DNA from: Lepturacanthus savala
Lineage: Eukaryota > Chordata > Actinopteri > Scombriformes > Trichiuridae
Assembly (NCBI GenBank): GCA_030544235.1
Contig: CM060470.1
Coordinates: 25,485,098-25,549,097 of the forward strand
DNA: 64,000 nucleotides
Direction of reading: 5' to 3'
Shown: in pieces, positions 36,803-48,458 of the stretch
Position numbering within the stretch: position 1 is the first letter of the stretch
Layout: the number at the start of each line of letters is the position of its first letter
Made by a program: the position numbers and the translations under genes
The notes under the pieces: model-generated
What the model was told of the DNA's origin: nothing
Seen by the model: the letters and a program-made list of their open reading frames with translations, nothing else
Database searches by the model: none

Positions 36803-37128
36803 CAGGTACATTCTCTATCCATATCTAAATCTGCATACAACTGGTTAAAAATATTATAACATAAGTATACTTACATATTTACATTATATGTACATTATAA
36901 CAGTCAATTTAACCAACTCCAAATGTTTGCAAAAGTGTGCAGTGGGTGGAAGTATAGGTACTCCTTAATTTTCTTTTATTGATGTTCTGGAAGTTTGGTC
37001 AAAATTTGTACAAACTTTGGATGGAAACCTATTTACTGTATAATCTGTTCCAGAAAAAAAACAAACTCTTTTTTTATCCTCCAGTGTTTTAAAGGTCCTA
37101 TATTTTAGAGAGTGAGATTTGAATATTT
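36803..37128 (+). repeat. Unidentified direct repeat, copy 2
   Basis: This is the partner of 33105-33515 (see there). It lacks the 85-base insert of copy 1. It ends about 35 bases into the AGGTCC MITE start (tttaaaggtcctatatttta), so the two copies share the repeat/MITE junction. Confidence 0.88.
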
Positions 37129-37486
37129 GAAATATTTTGGAATCCCTATCCGAGGATGTGATAAAACAGCAAAACAAAGAACCGTTCTCAAGTACTGCAG
37201 AGGGATGTAAGTGTGATCCGGTAATACAACCAGTGATGCATTCAAAGAAAGGCCTCATGGTGTCTCCAAATGTATTCACTGTTAGGTGAGCAAGGTGTTT
37301 CTCCGAGCAGCCATAATAGGCTGTTCTACATTTGCATGTTCCGAGCAGGCAGAGCTCCAGTGCTGGCTGTGGCCACCACACTGGAACAGATGTCACACCT
37401 GGTTTGTGTGATCTCTGTTGTGTGGGTGACCTCTTGGTCTCTAAGCAACACGCCTGTCTCATGGCTGATGGCCCCTGCAGATGCAG

Positions 37487-37488
<2 letters not shown>

Positions 37489-37519
<31 letters not shown>
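37489..37519. repeat. (GT)n microsatellite
   Basis: About 15 GT units. It seeds spurious Val-Cys and His-Thr ORFs, including the longest ORF in the window. Confidence 0.97.
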
Positions 37520-37521
<2 letters not shown>

Positions 37522-40213
37522 AAAAAAGGCTTCGGCTGCTGTGAATTAACATGCTTGTGTTTGTGAATTGTGTACCTGCATGTATTTGCATTTGTGTTTA
37601 CGTTCCTATGCACACAAACTGGAAATTGGTTCACTCAACTGAGCAGAAGCAGAGCAATCGAGCCTGACGACTACAGAACATGATCATATAAGAAACATTA
37701 CACAGTATTATAGAGCTGATGTGAAATGAGTGCAGCCGGTTTACAAATAAAGGATCTTCAGGGTTTCTTCTCATCCCCCTCAAACGTTTCAAGACGATGA
37801 TGGTATTCCTGGTTGTCTTCTTACTGTACTAAGAATGCCTTGGAAATCCTTTCTCCCGGCCTTCCACCCCCAAAGACACACACATGCACTGACACACACA
37901 CACAAACTGATACAACGCTAATCTCCCTCTCACAGTCTCTAATGGAAAGGATTCAGCTGAGTAGCTTTGGAGGGGGAAAAAGTAGAGTGTAGAGAATTGA
38001 GAGAGAGAGCACCGAGTAGGAAGGAATGGAGAAACAACGTTGTATGTCAAAAGATCATGCAAGCACGGGAGAGGAAAGCCAAGGTAAAAGGGTGGAAGGA
38101 GAAGTTAAGATAGAACATGGACTGAACATGGAAACCTAAACGGAAAGAGAGAGAGAAAGAGAGAGAGAGAGAAAAAAAGTAAAGCTTGTTACCGGAAAAG
38201 GATTTCACACTGCACATGAAGCTGAAGAGAAAACCACTTTTCGTCACTTCTCCGTCTGTAACTACACAATCAGGGATTACCGCGTTTATCCGCACACAGT
38301 TTATGACACGGCTCCGCCGGGCTGGCCCAGCTGAGATAACATACGCGTGGAGTAAGAAACGCATCTGGTGGTGCGCAGAAATGATGTGTAGACACTCGCA
38401 GATATATGTACGGCCTCTGAAGTACGAATGCTGCGAGATGAGATGTTGCAACGCCCATGAAAAGTGATTAGTGCGACTTTGACGAATGGGCAGAAAAATG
38501 TCCGTCTTAACATACAGCATTAGTGTTAAGTATGCACAATTACATTTTCATGTATGTCAGGGCCGCCTCTTCTCTCGTCTGCTGTTGTCCTACACATACA
38601 TGGACTTAGTAGACAGTATTTAAGAATGCATGGGATTAGAGGGATCGACAGTTGCAATATATCGTTATAAAGTACATACTGTACACAGGATTTACTGCTA
38701 GTTAAATTATTTTTTTTAAAGCTTAATTCTCAACAGTGCTCACTGTAGGAGCGGTACACAGTAGGTTTGATTAATGCAAAAAAATCCAATTAAAACTAGA
38801 AGAGCATATACCTTCAACGAGGCCAATGGTCAGTCTCCTAGCTGACTGCAAATGTGCAGCACAACTGATATGTGTGGTTATATTTTCAAAACAATTAAGG
38901 ATCATGGTGAGCTGAATCATCAGGGCAGAGTCCTGTCAGCTGTTAACCGGATTAGTAAAAGGCTTTTCTGAAATCTATTGTACAATACATTTCAATTATT
39001 AAATTAACATGACCTTCATTAATAGATAATTAAATGGACAAATGTGATTTATAAATCACATGTAACAATCTGTAAATAGATTACAGTGTGTTGACTGGAG
39101 AGCATTTGTTTTTTTATGGAAAAATCGAAAAGGACTGTTGACATTTTCTGCTTTTTAGAATCTATTTAAAGGTTTGATTATTGCTTTTATCGCTTAATCA
39201 CATTGATTTAGAAGCAAACAAACAAAAAACAAAACAAACAAAAGAAACACATTTGTAATGCGCTTTTTCTTAATAAATTCCTTGGTGTGTCTAAAAATCT
39301 GCACAATTATTTTCTTATATTATTATCTTAGTACTTTATCTTAGTTTATTCTTCTTATTATGTTCATTTTATAATGCTTCTATTTTATTGGACCTTTTTA
39401 TTTTGCTCATATTATGATTTAAATACACCAATTCCTCAAATCCCTGAATAATTAACAATAGGACAATTAATACTAACTAGTGTGAATAAGGTATACATTA
39501 GCAGTAAAGATTTATTTATATGGAAATCATTTTAGAATATAGAGCAAAAAACTTTGTCTTAGCAGGAGTTAAAACCCAGCATGATTTACTGTAATGGCTG
39601 CATCAGTTGAACATACTTTACATACATGTGCATATACATGCACACACACACACGCTCATTATCTTACATTACAAAATTATACATTCATGCATAGATGTAT
39701 GCAATTGCATTCATGTGCCCTTTGTTGTAGGCATCTGAGAATAGGAACTAATTGTAAATATGAGTATATCTTCCTATGTCACGCATGCAGATAGCACATG
39801 AATAATATCACCAGTAAACAACTTACTCTTACAAGTTCTTACATCAGCCGCACACACACTGGTACAAAATCTGCGATTACATGGCAGCTGTTTTACTCAC
39901 TGAACATTCTGTACAGATTCAAACGAGATTAAGTTTAAGAACAGTGCCACAAATACAACTACGATTGGTTGTAGTTGCTTTTTCTTTTTTTTTCAGGTAT
40001 ACTTTAACCTTTGAGAAAGACACACATCACATACACAGATGATACATAAAGGCTTCAAGGTTTTCTTTGAATGTATGTCGCATTCCTCATACCCTTAATC
40101 CTTAGGGACTTGCTCGTTATCTGTAAGAGGGGGTTGCAAAACAGGGGAGGCATGTCAAATTATTTTCTTAGCACTTGGGAGGGACTTTTTTTATTTGGCT
40201 TAGGGGCATACAA
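37520..40213. other. Intergenic; CpG-dense islet inside
   Basis: A GA-rich tract lies at 38143-38173, just left of the CpG-dense segment annotated separately. The remainder, especially 38990-39500, is strongly AT-rich with no recognised feature. Confidence 0.5.
38231..38490. promoter_or_regulatory. CpG-dense islet, unknown role
   Basis: I count 19 CpG dinucleotides in about 260 bases, against a CpG-poor background on both sides. Several reading frames stay open through it (93 codons plus, 157 codons minus), which follows from its base composition and need not mean coding. It contains CAGCTG directly followed by AGATAAC and a CATCTGGTGG E-box. It could be an unmethylated regulatory element, a small promoter, or an unrecognised exon. 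None is proven. Confidence 0.3.
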
Positions 40214-40440
40214 CTTTAAAGGTCCTATGTTTTTCACTTTTCCTCGGTTGATATCCCTAACAAGATATATTTGTGGTTTTATGTCCTAGAAATCATCCCA
40301 ATATAGTTTTACATCTTCTCTCTGGAACACTAGAAAGAACAAGTTGTTTTGTGTCTGTCTCTATATTAATGGGCCTCATTCTCTGATTGGCTGATTGCCA
40401 GTGCTGTGGTTGTGATGTGTTGGCTCATTTGGGAAAATGG
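40214..40440 (-). mobile_element. AGGTCC-family MITE (copy C)
   Basis: The right terminus of the family lies at the left in this orientation: TTAA at 40216-40219 and AGGTCCTATG. The interior is the reverse complement of copies B and D (gatatatttgtggttttatg, gttgttttgtgtctgtctct, cattctctgattggctgatt). The other end was not located. Confidence 0.75.
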
Positions 40441-40474
40441 GTATAAAAATGTAGCTTTGCCAATGTTGGCTGAA

Positions 40475-40478
<4 letters not shown>

Positions 40479-40531
<53 letters not shown>

Positions 40532-40534
40532 GTG
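40479..40534. repeat. (TG)n microsatellite
   Basis: A TG run of about 24 units, one CG interruption, then four more bases of the pattern. Confidence 0.97.
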
Positions 40535-42369
40535 ATGTGTAGTTATTGGTTTTGTGTGGTAGGAACCTATATTCTGTTGAAGTTCACACAGCTTTTATGA
40601 TGACACGATTATTTGTACAGAGGATTTGCATTTCACTTAAAGAAATTTGCAATTTTTTAGCGACATCTCTCACCTTTTCCTGCTTTTTGCCTGTTGCATT
40701 GGCCGGATTAAGCTAATGTCTCATTTTTGTTTCAGAATTGTCCTTGTCAATAAATCAGTAAATTTTGCAGTGCTAAAAGCTGGGACACAACAAGTTGTGC
40801 TGGTAATTTTGTCCTGGTGATGGAAGAGGGGTCAGAGTCCAAGTTCACTATTAAACTTAATGGTTGGAAAAGGTTATGGTTATTTATGGTGGAGGGAGGG
40901 TCATGCATTTTCTCCCGGTCACTTGGGAGGCTCAAGAAAAACATTTGTAGCCCCAGGGAGGGTTAAGATAAAACAAAACAATGATGCCCCCCCCCCCCCC
41001 CCCCGATAAATAACGAACTGTCTCTTGTGCCATTGTGTCTTTGCAGTGATCGTTTTCTCTGGAATCTTTTCATCACCCTCACCATTCTGGGTAAAATAAC
41101 TCCAACAGCACAGGTTTATTTTGTGTGTTCATCTGTTTCTGGTGCACTTCCTTTTTTGTCTCTCACTCTTCAAAGACTCCCTGAGCACTCTCTCCATTTG
41201 CAGCGCACACTCACTCTTTATCATACAAACACACACTCACATACACACGGGTACCCTGCAGTAGGACTCGCCCCGGGGGGTAAGAACAAAGCGTTGCAGC
41301 TATTTGAACCTGTGGCAAGAAATAAGGGAGAGCAGTGGTGGGGAAGGGAGTGGTTGCATGGTTGTATGGGGGGATTTTGGGCGTTCGGCATTCCTATCGT
41401 GCAGCATGGTTAAAACATGCTGCACGTATGTAACATAAAAACAAGTGTTTACATGACTCAGTTTTTGGAAATCTATCTCCTCAGCCTTGGTTAGAAGCAT
41501 GTATATATATATATATATATTGGCAAGATGAGAAAGCCAAAACTTTTTAAAATACCGTTTTAAAATCATTCATTAGGTCTCTCGAAATGTACATTATGTA
41601 CACCATTTCATGTTGGTTTGATGTAATTTATACCATTTTATTTACAAAAAATAAACAGATATTAAATATTTAAATCCAGAATATGTGGTAGAAAAAATAT
41701 TCAGATCCTTTACTTAACTAAACAATGTGTGGTTATATTATCCATAATGTCATGTCTTCATCTGAAAAAGAACTAAAGCTATCAAAAAAATGTAGAGTAG
41801 AAAGTACATTTTTTTCTTCTGAAAATGAATTGGATGCAAATACTCAAGTACTTGTACATGAGTAGTTTTAAACTATTCAGCACATAATTATCACTAAAAC
41901 GCAGGATGTAAAGAGTTTCCTCTCTATTTTAGTTCCGGGTGTCAAACTGTGTTTGTTTATCAGGGTGGTGATAGTCAATGGGCGTCATGTTGCTCAGGAA
42001 TCAATAGGAAAGGTTAAAGGGTTCCGATGATCTTTTCACATTAAGCCGGTCTCTCATCTCAACTGCTTTCATCTGAAAACTAACAATAGCATTATCAGTC
42101 TGTCATTTGTTTATAGCTTGTATTTGACTGAAGGCAAATGGGGCTAAAAGACCCGAACACAGTGGCACAGAAAACAAATGGCATAGAATTATAAAGAGCA
42201 GCGCTGCAGTGACGACAGCACCTTTGTTGTAGTCTGCAGCTAAATCTATAGAACTGACTCACATCAAGACTGTGAAAGCAGCCATCCATCAGCCTGTAAT
42301 ATTATCCAATTACCTCCAAATACATGGTGCATTTCCTTGAATAAAACTGAACTCTTATTTTAATAGTCC
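40535..42369. other. Intergenic; homopolymer and weak micro-exon
   Basis: A poly-C run lies at 40987-41004 and a (TA)n run at 41501-41521. A 44-base segment at 41047-41090 has splice-like borders and is treated under findings. No recognised gene. Confidence 0.45.
40987..41004. repeat. Poly-C run, 18 bases
   Basis: Eighteen consecutive C bases (poly-G on the minus strand). Prone to sequencing length error. Confidence 0.97.
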
Positions 42370-42530
42370 AAATAATGACAGTTACAAGATAAGATAAGGT
42401 AAGATGCAATAATCCTTTATTAGTTCCACAATGGGGAAATTACAGTGTTGCAGTAAAGTGGCTGTAAAGCAGCGGAATATAAAGAAATACTAAACAAATC
42501 TATAATAAACTGGTAATGTAAAAGTATAAT
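42370..42530 (-). mobile_element. LINE 3'-tail fragment
   Basis: agataagataaggtaagatg, then aataatcctttattagttcc, acaatggggaaattacagtg and ttgcagtaaagtgg. On the minus strand this reads ...ccccattgtggaactaataaagg followed by a TTATCT-type simple repeat, a very common fish non-LTR tail. The clade is uncertain (Rex1- or RTE-like by memory). Confidence 0.65.
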
Positions 42531-43289
42531 AGAGCATTTGTCTGTCCTGGCTTGTATTCCTCAAATCTAGTGGGTCTTGGTAATAATCATAGCAGCACAT
42601 GTAAGTGTGTGTATTTTGTTTGTGTACATACGTCTTTGTGAGAGTAAGGGAAAGAAAAAGGGGTTTGGTACAAAGCAGAGCGGAGTGTGTTTTATGTGTG
42701 GAGTGTGGAGCAGATCAGAGAGCAGAGCATGACCTATTTTAGGGCTCCGTGGAGACAATCTTTCTCTTCCATACATTGGTAACCATGACCACCTTTTCAA
42801 TACCACTTTACAAACTTTACGGTGCATCAAAAGGCTGACCTGTCAAGGACTGACAACTCCCGCCTTTTGTAGATGGTTATTAAAATTGACTTGTGTATGT
42901 GCAGTCAACCTTCCAGGACATGTAGGATTCTGTCATAATCTGTCACTGTTTTCTCTGTTTTTCCTTGTTTTGTAGTTTTGGTTGTTTTTCCTCTGTTTTC
43001 TGTCTGCGTTCAGTTTCTGAAATGAGTTTGTCCTTGTGGTTCTTGTCTCTTTTTACTTTCTTGGTTAGTCTATCTGATGTGTTTCACCTGTGTATTGTTT
43101 CCCATCCATTATTAGTGATTATTCTGCTTTGTTTCATGAAAAAAAAGAAAGAAAGACAAAGTTCCCCACAAGTTGCCAAGCTGTAATTATAATGACAGGA
43201 GCAAAAGAGAAAATCATTAAGGCACCAGTGTACTGACACCTGATACCCTGCACTGTTATTGGCTGGGGGTTACATACACATGCAAACAC
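42531..43289. other. Intergenic, nothing recognised
   Basis: Only short ORFs with T-rich, Leu/Phe/Ser-rich translations. Confidence 0.5.
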
Positions 43290-43290
43290 A

Positions 43291-43319
43291 CACAGCCCAA
43301 AGATCGATCTTTGGCTGTG
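43291..43319. repeat. Hairpin centred on AGATCGATCT
   Basis: CACAGCCCAAAGATC is followed at once by GATCTTTGGCTGTG. Arms of 14 pairs with one bulged C and no loop. Confidence 0.9.
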
Positions 43320-43422
43320 TTAAGCCTCTTTTGTGTTAATATTACATAGACATACTGTAATGAAAATGTTTGGAATGTATTTATTACTTAAAAGGGACTA
43401 AACAATTAATATATAAATTAAT

Positions 43423-43467
43423 CCCATTTATTTATTTATTTATTTTTTTTTTAAATAAATAAATGGG
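43423..43467. repeat. Inverted repeat of TTTA units
   Basis: CCCATTTATTTATTT at the left and AAATAAATAAATGGG at the right, separated by a T-rich spacer. Arms of 15 perfect pairs. Confidence 0.9.
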
Positions 43468-43830
43468 AACAAATATACTTTGGCATATTAGAAAAAAACA
43501 TATAACTTCAAAATAGAATTAAGTGTAAATAACATACGTTTACTTATCCCAGATACTGTGTTCAATGATTTATTTGGTAAAAACTTTCCAAAATTATGAA
43601 TAAAAGACAACTTTGGGTTGTGAGACAGTGATGCTCACGTCAAATGTCCATGATCAAAATGGACTGGCAAACCGTATATACTGGTCATGGGTCATTGCAT
43701 GTCCTTCAAAATAAAAGCCCCATTTTCACACCTAACCGTAAAAACATAGACTTTTTTTAACACAAGTTTTTATTAAAATTAAGATAAAGTAATTGTTCCT
43801 ATATGGCAACACTATACAATAGGGGGTTAA
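43468..43830. mobile_element. Second copy of the 19.5-kb MITE family
   Basis: It shares with 19600-19876 the phrases catattagaaaaaaac, ggactggcaaac, catgtccttcaaaataaaag, aaagtaattgtt and atatggcaacact. It ends AATAGGGGG followed by TTAA at 43827-43830. The left terminus is not recognisable. It differs from the first copy by large internal differences and lacks the TTAGGG tract. Confidence 0.7.
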
Positions 43831-44990
43831 CATATTTCTGGCCTTTCATGTGATGGTATTGGAAAAAATATCATAACAGCAGCCTGATACTTACAATATG
43901 TGTTTTTCTTTCTTTGTTTCTTTTTCTCTATAAATGTTTGCCTGTCTTCTCTGTGACTACATCTCCTTCTCTTCCTACCTCTGTCTCACTGCCTTTTATC
44001 TTTATTATTACATAAACACTGAAGTTTACCTGGTTGTGTGGGCCTTACAGTGGAGGAGTGCCGCACCACTTTCATTCACTAAGGACTTTCCAAGTTCAGC
44101 AGCCTTGTAAACCTCATCAACTAGCATGTTGTGTCACAGTAGAAGACTATTTATGAAGCCACCTCCATCCTCACAGCACCCGCCGTTGCTTCAATGTTAT
44201 GGTCCCTCCAGAACTATAACCTGCCCATTTTGAAACAATGGATGCTCTGCGGTTTTGTCTTGAGAGCTATTACAGCTTCACTTATAGACATTTCCCATGC
44301 ATATATATGTGTTAGCATGGTGTGACATGGTTCTGACTTGGCAAATCAGCCTAGTGCAGCAGGGGGTTGTATTCCCATTACAATCAGGCTGCCTGTTTGT
44401 AGGTGTGTTTGAAGTGATGACTTGTGATGCTTGTCTTTTTTTTCTGGTTGCTGAGAGTTGAAAAATGTTCAACTTTGGATAAAAGTTCCCACTGGGCTCG
44501 TCTCTGTCACTTTTCAATAAGCCACAGTGGAGGAGGTGCAGGTCAAATGAATAAGTGCGCAATAACAATAGCAGTGGAGGAGAAATGAATCCTGCCAGTC
44601 TCTAAGTGCCCGTGTTTATACCGGATGATCCACGGACTACCACAGTATAGAATGTAACCATGGAAACATGACTCACTGAGACGTTTCCTCACCTGGAAAA
44701 ATGTCATGAATCCACATAGACCAGTGGATCCATGTTGCCTTCATCCAGAACAAGTAGGTTACGCTACCATTTGCCTTTATGTATAGTCAGATATTTGTGC
44801 AGATATTTCATTTCAGGGCAACTAAGGTACACCCAGCTGTGTCTTTTCAGCTGGGAAAATATGCTTTGTTTTCATTTTGTTATCAATGCAACCTGCCTGG
44901 AGGCAGGGCAGGGTGGTGGGCTTTGGCCCTGCTCCAGAGATGGTCCATCTTAGACGTGACTCGGTTCAACACAGCATCTTCCTCCCTCCA
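43831..44990. other. Intergenic, nothing recognised
   Basis: No repeat or exon recognised. A T/C-rich tract lies at 43905-43995. Confidence 0.5.
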
Positions 44991-45400
44991 CCTTCCTCTT
45001 GTGTTAGTTTGCTGTTTCCATCCCTTATGTTAACAGGTCGGTTTTGACCCATGTCTTAAATCAGCTGTAAAATACACTAAAAACAATTATTTATCAACCA
45101 ATTTGTTTCTCATCTTTCCTTAACCATGACAATATTGGTTTTAAGATTTTTTGGTATGAGTTCCTGAGCCTTTTTTGTCAGTATACACCTCGATATCAGT
45201 TTTTAAAAAAAATTGCTTAATGAACCTCAAAAGAATCATAGAGAAATGCTTTTTTTGTGCAGGTAAACTAGCGAACGAAAAAAAGGCTGTCATTGTGTTT
45301 GCTGATTTTATTGTTTATTATTATAAATATTGCTATTATCATTACAGTCTTATTTTTATAACTGGGTCAAAACCAACACCCAACACAAGAGGAAGGTTAA
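44991..45400. mobile_element. TIR element, possible TTAA MITE
   Basis: The left terminus is CCTTCCTCTTGTGTT at 44991. The right terminus is its exact complement, AACACAAGAGGAAGG, ending 45396 and followed by TTAA. Inside both ends lies the motif GGTTTTGACCCA/GGGTCAAAACC. The left flank is TCCA, not TTAA, so the target duplication is not preserved. A 33-base segment separates the left terminus from its GGTTTTGACCC block. The motif combination matches a common fish MITE I recall. Confidence 0.7.
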
Positions 45401-45432
45401 ACTGATTTTAACTGGTTAAACTGATTTTAAGA
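45395..45432 (+). repeat. Two 19-bp tandem units
   Basis: ggttaaactgattttaact then ggttaaactgattttaaga, straddling the right edge of the neighbouring TIR element. Confidence 0.85.
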
Positions 45433-46609
45433 GTAGAAGCAGCTGGTTATGTGAGGTTAATTTTCAATGTGTCAGAATCTATTTGACACAGTTATTTTGA
45501 AAAAAAATGCAAAAACCATCTCCATCAAACTTTTCCCAAAAAAATACTTCAACATGTGCATCGAAATACATTGATGGAAACACAGCTACTGCTGCATTAG
45601 AATTCTCCAGGGGTTGTGGATCGTTGGTACGGACTCACAATGGACTCCACACTGGACTTAAATTGCTAACTATGTGGGGTTATTTAAAAGGGCGCGACAG
45701 GTTCTGCACTAAGCAGATCTGCCTTTTATTTAAAATTCATTTAAATTATAAACGATTTGTTTTTTGCAAAAAATAAATTAATATTTATTCTTTCAAGTTA
45801 CCTGATGACACGTTAAAACAGTTTGGATGCACACATATCCAACTACATGCTCAAAAAACAAAAGGCTTTGTGGCAGCAGATGCACAGACTAGAATAACTG
45901 ATGGCTGAATGAGCTGAATCAGGCTCTGGTTTTAATTTCCGTCTGTGTGGATCTTGGAGACATTGGCCCTGGTTGGATGAAGACAAAGTGTCACTTCATA
46001 ACGTGGATAAATGGGATTAGTATCAGCACTTAACAAATGAAGAACATCCTTCATACTAATCTTCCAGCTGTCAGACATGAGCGAGCCAGGGGAGACTGAC
46101 TCCAGATCAGCTTACTACTAATGACACACTCACTCCAACTTTCCATCCCACTGTAATGAACATAACAATAACAGCATGATCGGCCAGACATGCATGCATT
46201 AATATAGAGTATGGACAGATTTGTTATTACTCTGGATGGAAGAGGCAGTTATACAGATACTTGGAAAGGAAGATTGACACAAACGGCAAACTATTTCAAC
46301 TTTCACAAAAAAGTTTCTTTTCCGATTTTTTTTTTCACTTCCAGTAACTAATTATAGACATTTTTGCTGCAGAGCAAATCAATCATAGGATATTGTGAGT
46401 CATCACACAATTCATGCAAAATCATTCACAGCGAAATGATGAAGTGGCAAGCATCTAACAATCTTCTGTCCCTTTAGGCTATTATTGCTCTCCCTCTGTC
46501 CTCTCTGTCTTCTGACCTTCAGTAACTTGCATCCATTACCACGTTAGATTTTGTGTGCACATTGTTGTTTGTCTGTGATGTTATGTTTGGCTGATTGGAG
46601 CTTTCCTCT

Positions 46610-46672
<63 letters not shown>

Positions 46673-48032
46673 CCTGAAGAGTTATACTGAAGAGCAGCCA
46701 AATTCCACATTGATTAGATTCAGAGCTGCATTTGCATTGAAGAAGAGGAGTATGTCATATAAACACTTTAATTTTGTGGCTCACTCCGAGGAGTCTGATT
46801 GTGTTTCTTCTTAGCTGAAATGACTCTTGATTGGGATGGCCGCACATGAATTGGGTGACAATAACCTGGATGTTTGTCTCAAAAACCACAAACAACTCTA
46901 ACTATATGCTAAATATTGAATTTGTTGGCACTCTTGGTGCACTGACACTGTTGGCCTTTCTCATCTTAGGCCACAATGAACAGGAAAGACTGATGCATGA
47001 GTGACACTATGCTGGCAGATGTTCCAGCAGCTGTCTTCTGCTTACAGAGGGAAAACGGCACTGTACCGTCTCTGCACGACTGTTTGTTTCATGCACATGA
47101 GCTCAGTCAGTCTTCCATATTGTCTCTCCAAAGGAGTTATCAGATTATCGTGGAGGTAGGGAGGCTTTAAATGACTTTGGGAAGAAATAAATTCAAATCA
47201 AATTGAGACTAACTCAGAATGCAATAAGACTTTTTTTTTACATACCACCTGTAATACAATGAATAAATCAATGTATGTTGATCGCTTGGTTTCCCTGGTA
47301 CAAAGATTTAAATTGTGTAACCTAGCTGTGGGCGGGCTCTGGTGGAGTACTGCTCTATATCTATTGGGTTGGGGGTTGTTTGGACAAAATAGTCTAAAGT
47401 CACACTTAATGATATTAAATCCTACATAAATATTTCCAGTACTCATGATAGCACTCAACTTTTGTAACCAGACCCTGAGTCTCTTGGAAAGGATGTTAAA
47501 AGGGGTCAAAGAGGGGATTCATTTCTGTGGGTCCTCCTGCTTTATCAATGAGCTCTTAATGTTTTTTTTTCTTCTGTTCTTTGTTGTTACATCAACCTTT
47601 TACTTCCTGAAGGGAGTATATGTGACTGAGAATATTGTCCAAATTTCAACAAAGAAGGGACAAAAACTACAGGCATACAACTGCAAAAGTAAGAAACACT
47701 TAAGTACATGTGGATATTTTATGATTCTGAATTATTTCAAGCCCTTGCACAGCCTTAATGCTATGATAGTTACGGTAAGTAAAGCAACAATGTAAAAGGA
47801 GGATTCTCAGAAATAATCTAAGAATGCTACTTTTACTTTGTTGCTATGAATTGAATAATTTCTATAGTCAAACTAAATAATTCACTTTTTTCCCGTTTAT
47901 CCGTCTACATGCAATGGGTCAGAGAGAAATCTGCAATCACAGCAGTATATTTTGAGACAGAAAATGTGAATATATGGAATGAAAAGCTCTAACTACATTC
48001 TAATGTCCTAACATAAATGGTCACCCTACAGT
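45433..48032. other. Intergenic, one microsatellite
   Basis: Contains the TTCT microsatellite at 46608-46672. Opposing ORFs at 47198-47509 (minus) and 47445-47795 (plus) show no recognisable domain. Confidence 0.45.
46608..46672. repeat. (TTCT)n microsatellite
   Basis: Roughly 16 perfect CTTT/TTCT units. The source of the Ser-Phe-Leu and Lys-Glu-Arg repeat ORFs here. Confidence 0.97.
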
Positions 48033-48458
48033 GTTATAACCAGTGTTGGTCAAGTTACTTCAAAACTCTAATGCGTTATTTATTACTTGTTATCATGTCA
48101 TTTCAGAGTAATTCATTACATTACAATATTACTGTGTTTAAAATGTAAGACATTGCACTGCTGTTGCATTACTTTTAAGTTACTCTCACCAAAATAATTG
48201 GAAATATGGATTCTGCAATCGAAATATAGCTCACCTTGCAGTGATTTTAGCAAATTTGTATGAAGAAAAACAAAAAACAGCCACTTTAATCCAGGTTAAA
48301 AACACACTGTAATGTGCGTTACTGACATTTGTATCAAAAAAAATATGACAATTTTCAATTTTCCTGTAATGGCTTACATTACTGTGTTACAGCAAAAATC
48401 AATGCATTACAGTAATTTAGTACTTTTGTAATGTGTTACTCCCAACACTGGTCATGAC
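48033..48458. mobile_element. hAT-type MITE, decayed TSD
   Basis: The element 48041-48450 (410 bp) starts CAGTGTTGGTCAAGTTACTT and ends GTTACTCCCAACACTG. The terminal inverted repeat is CAGTGTTGG. Flanking octamers gttataac and gtcatgac match at 6 of 8 positions, an eroded 8-bp duplication. Internal phrases on trains of TTAC/GTAAT (cattacattacaatattact) match a very abundant fish hAT family. Non-coding. Confidence 0.82.

Noticed and set aside
36965..37591. Longest ORF of the window, 208 codons on the minus strand
   Set aside because: It runs through a GT microsatellite and most of the dispersed repeat copy 2, has a His-Thr run and no domain. Chance frame.
38047..38520. 157-codon minus-strand ORF
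   Set aside because: It spans a GA-rich tract giving Ser/Leu/Phe runs and overlaps other open frames on both strands. Composition explains it, although the CpG islet itself is kept as a finding.
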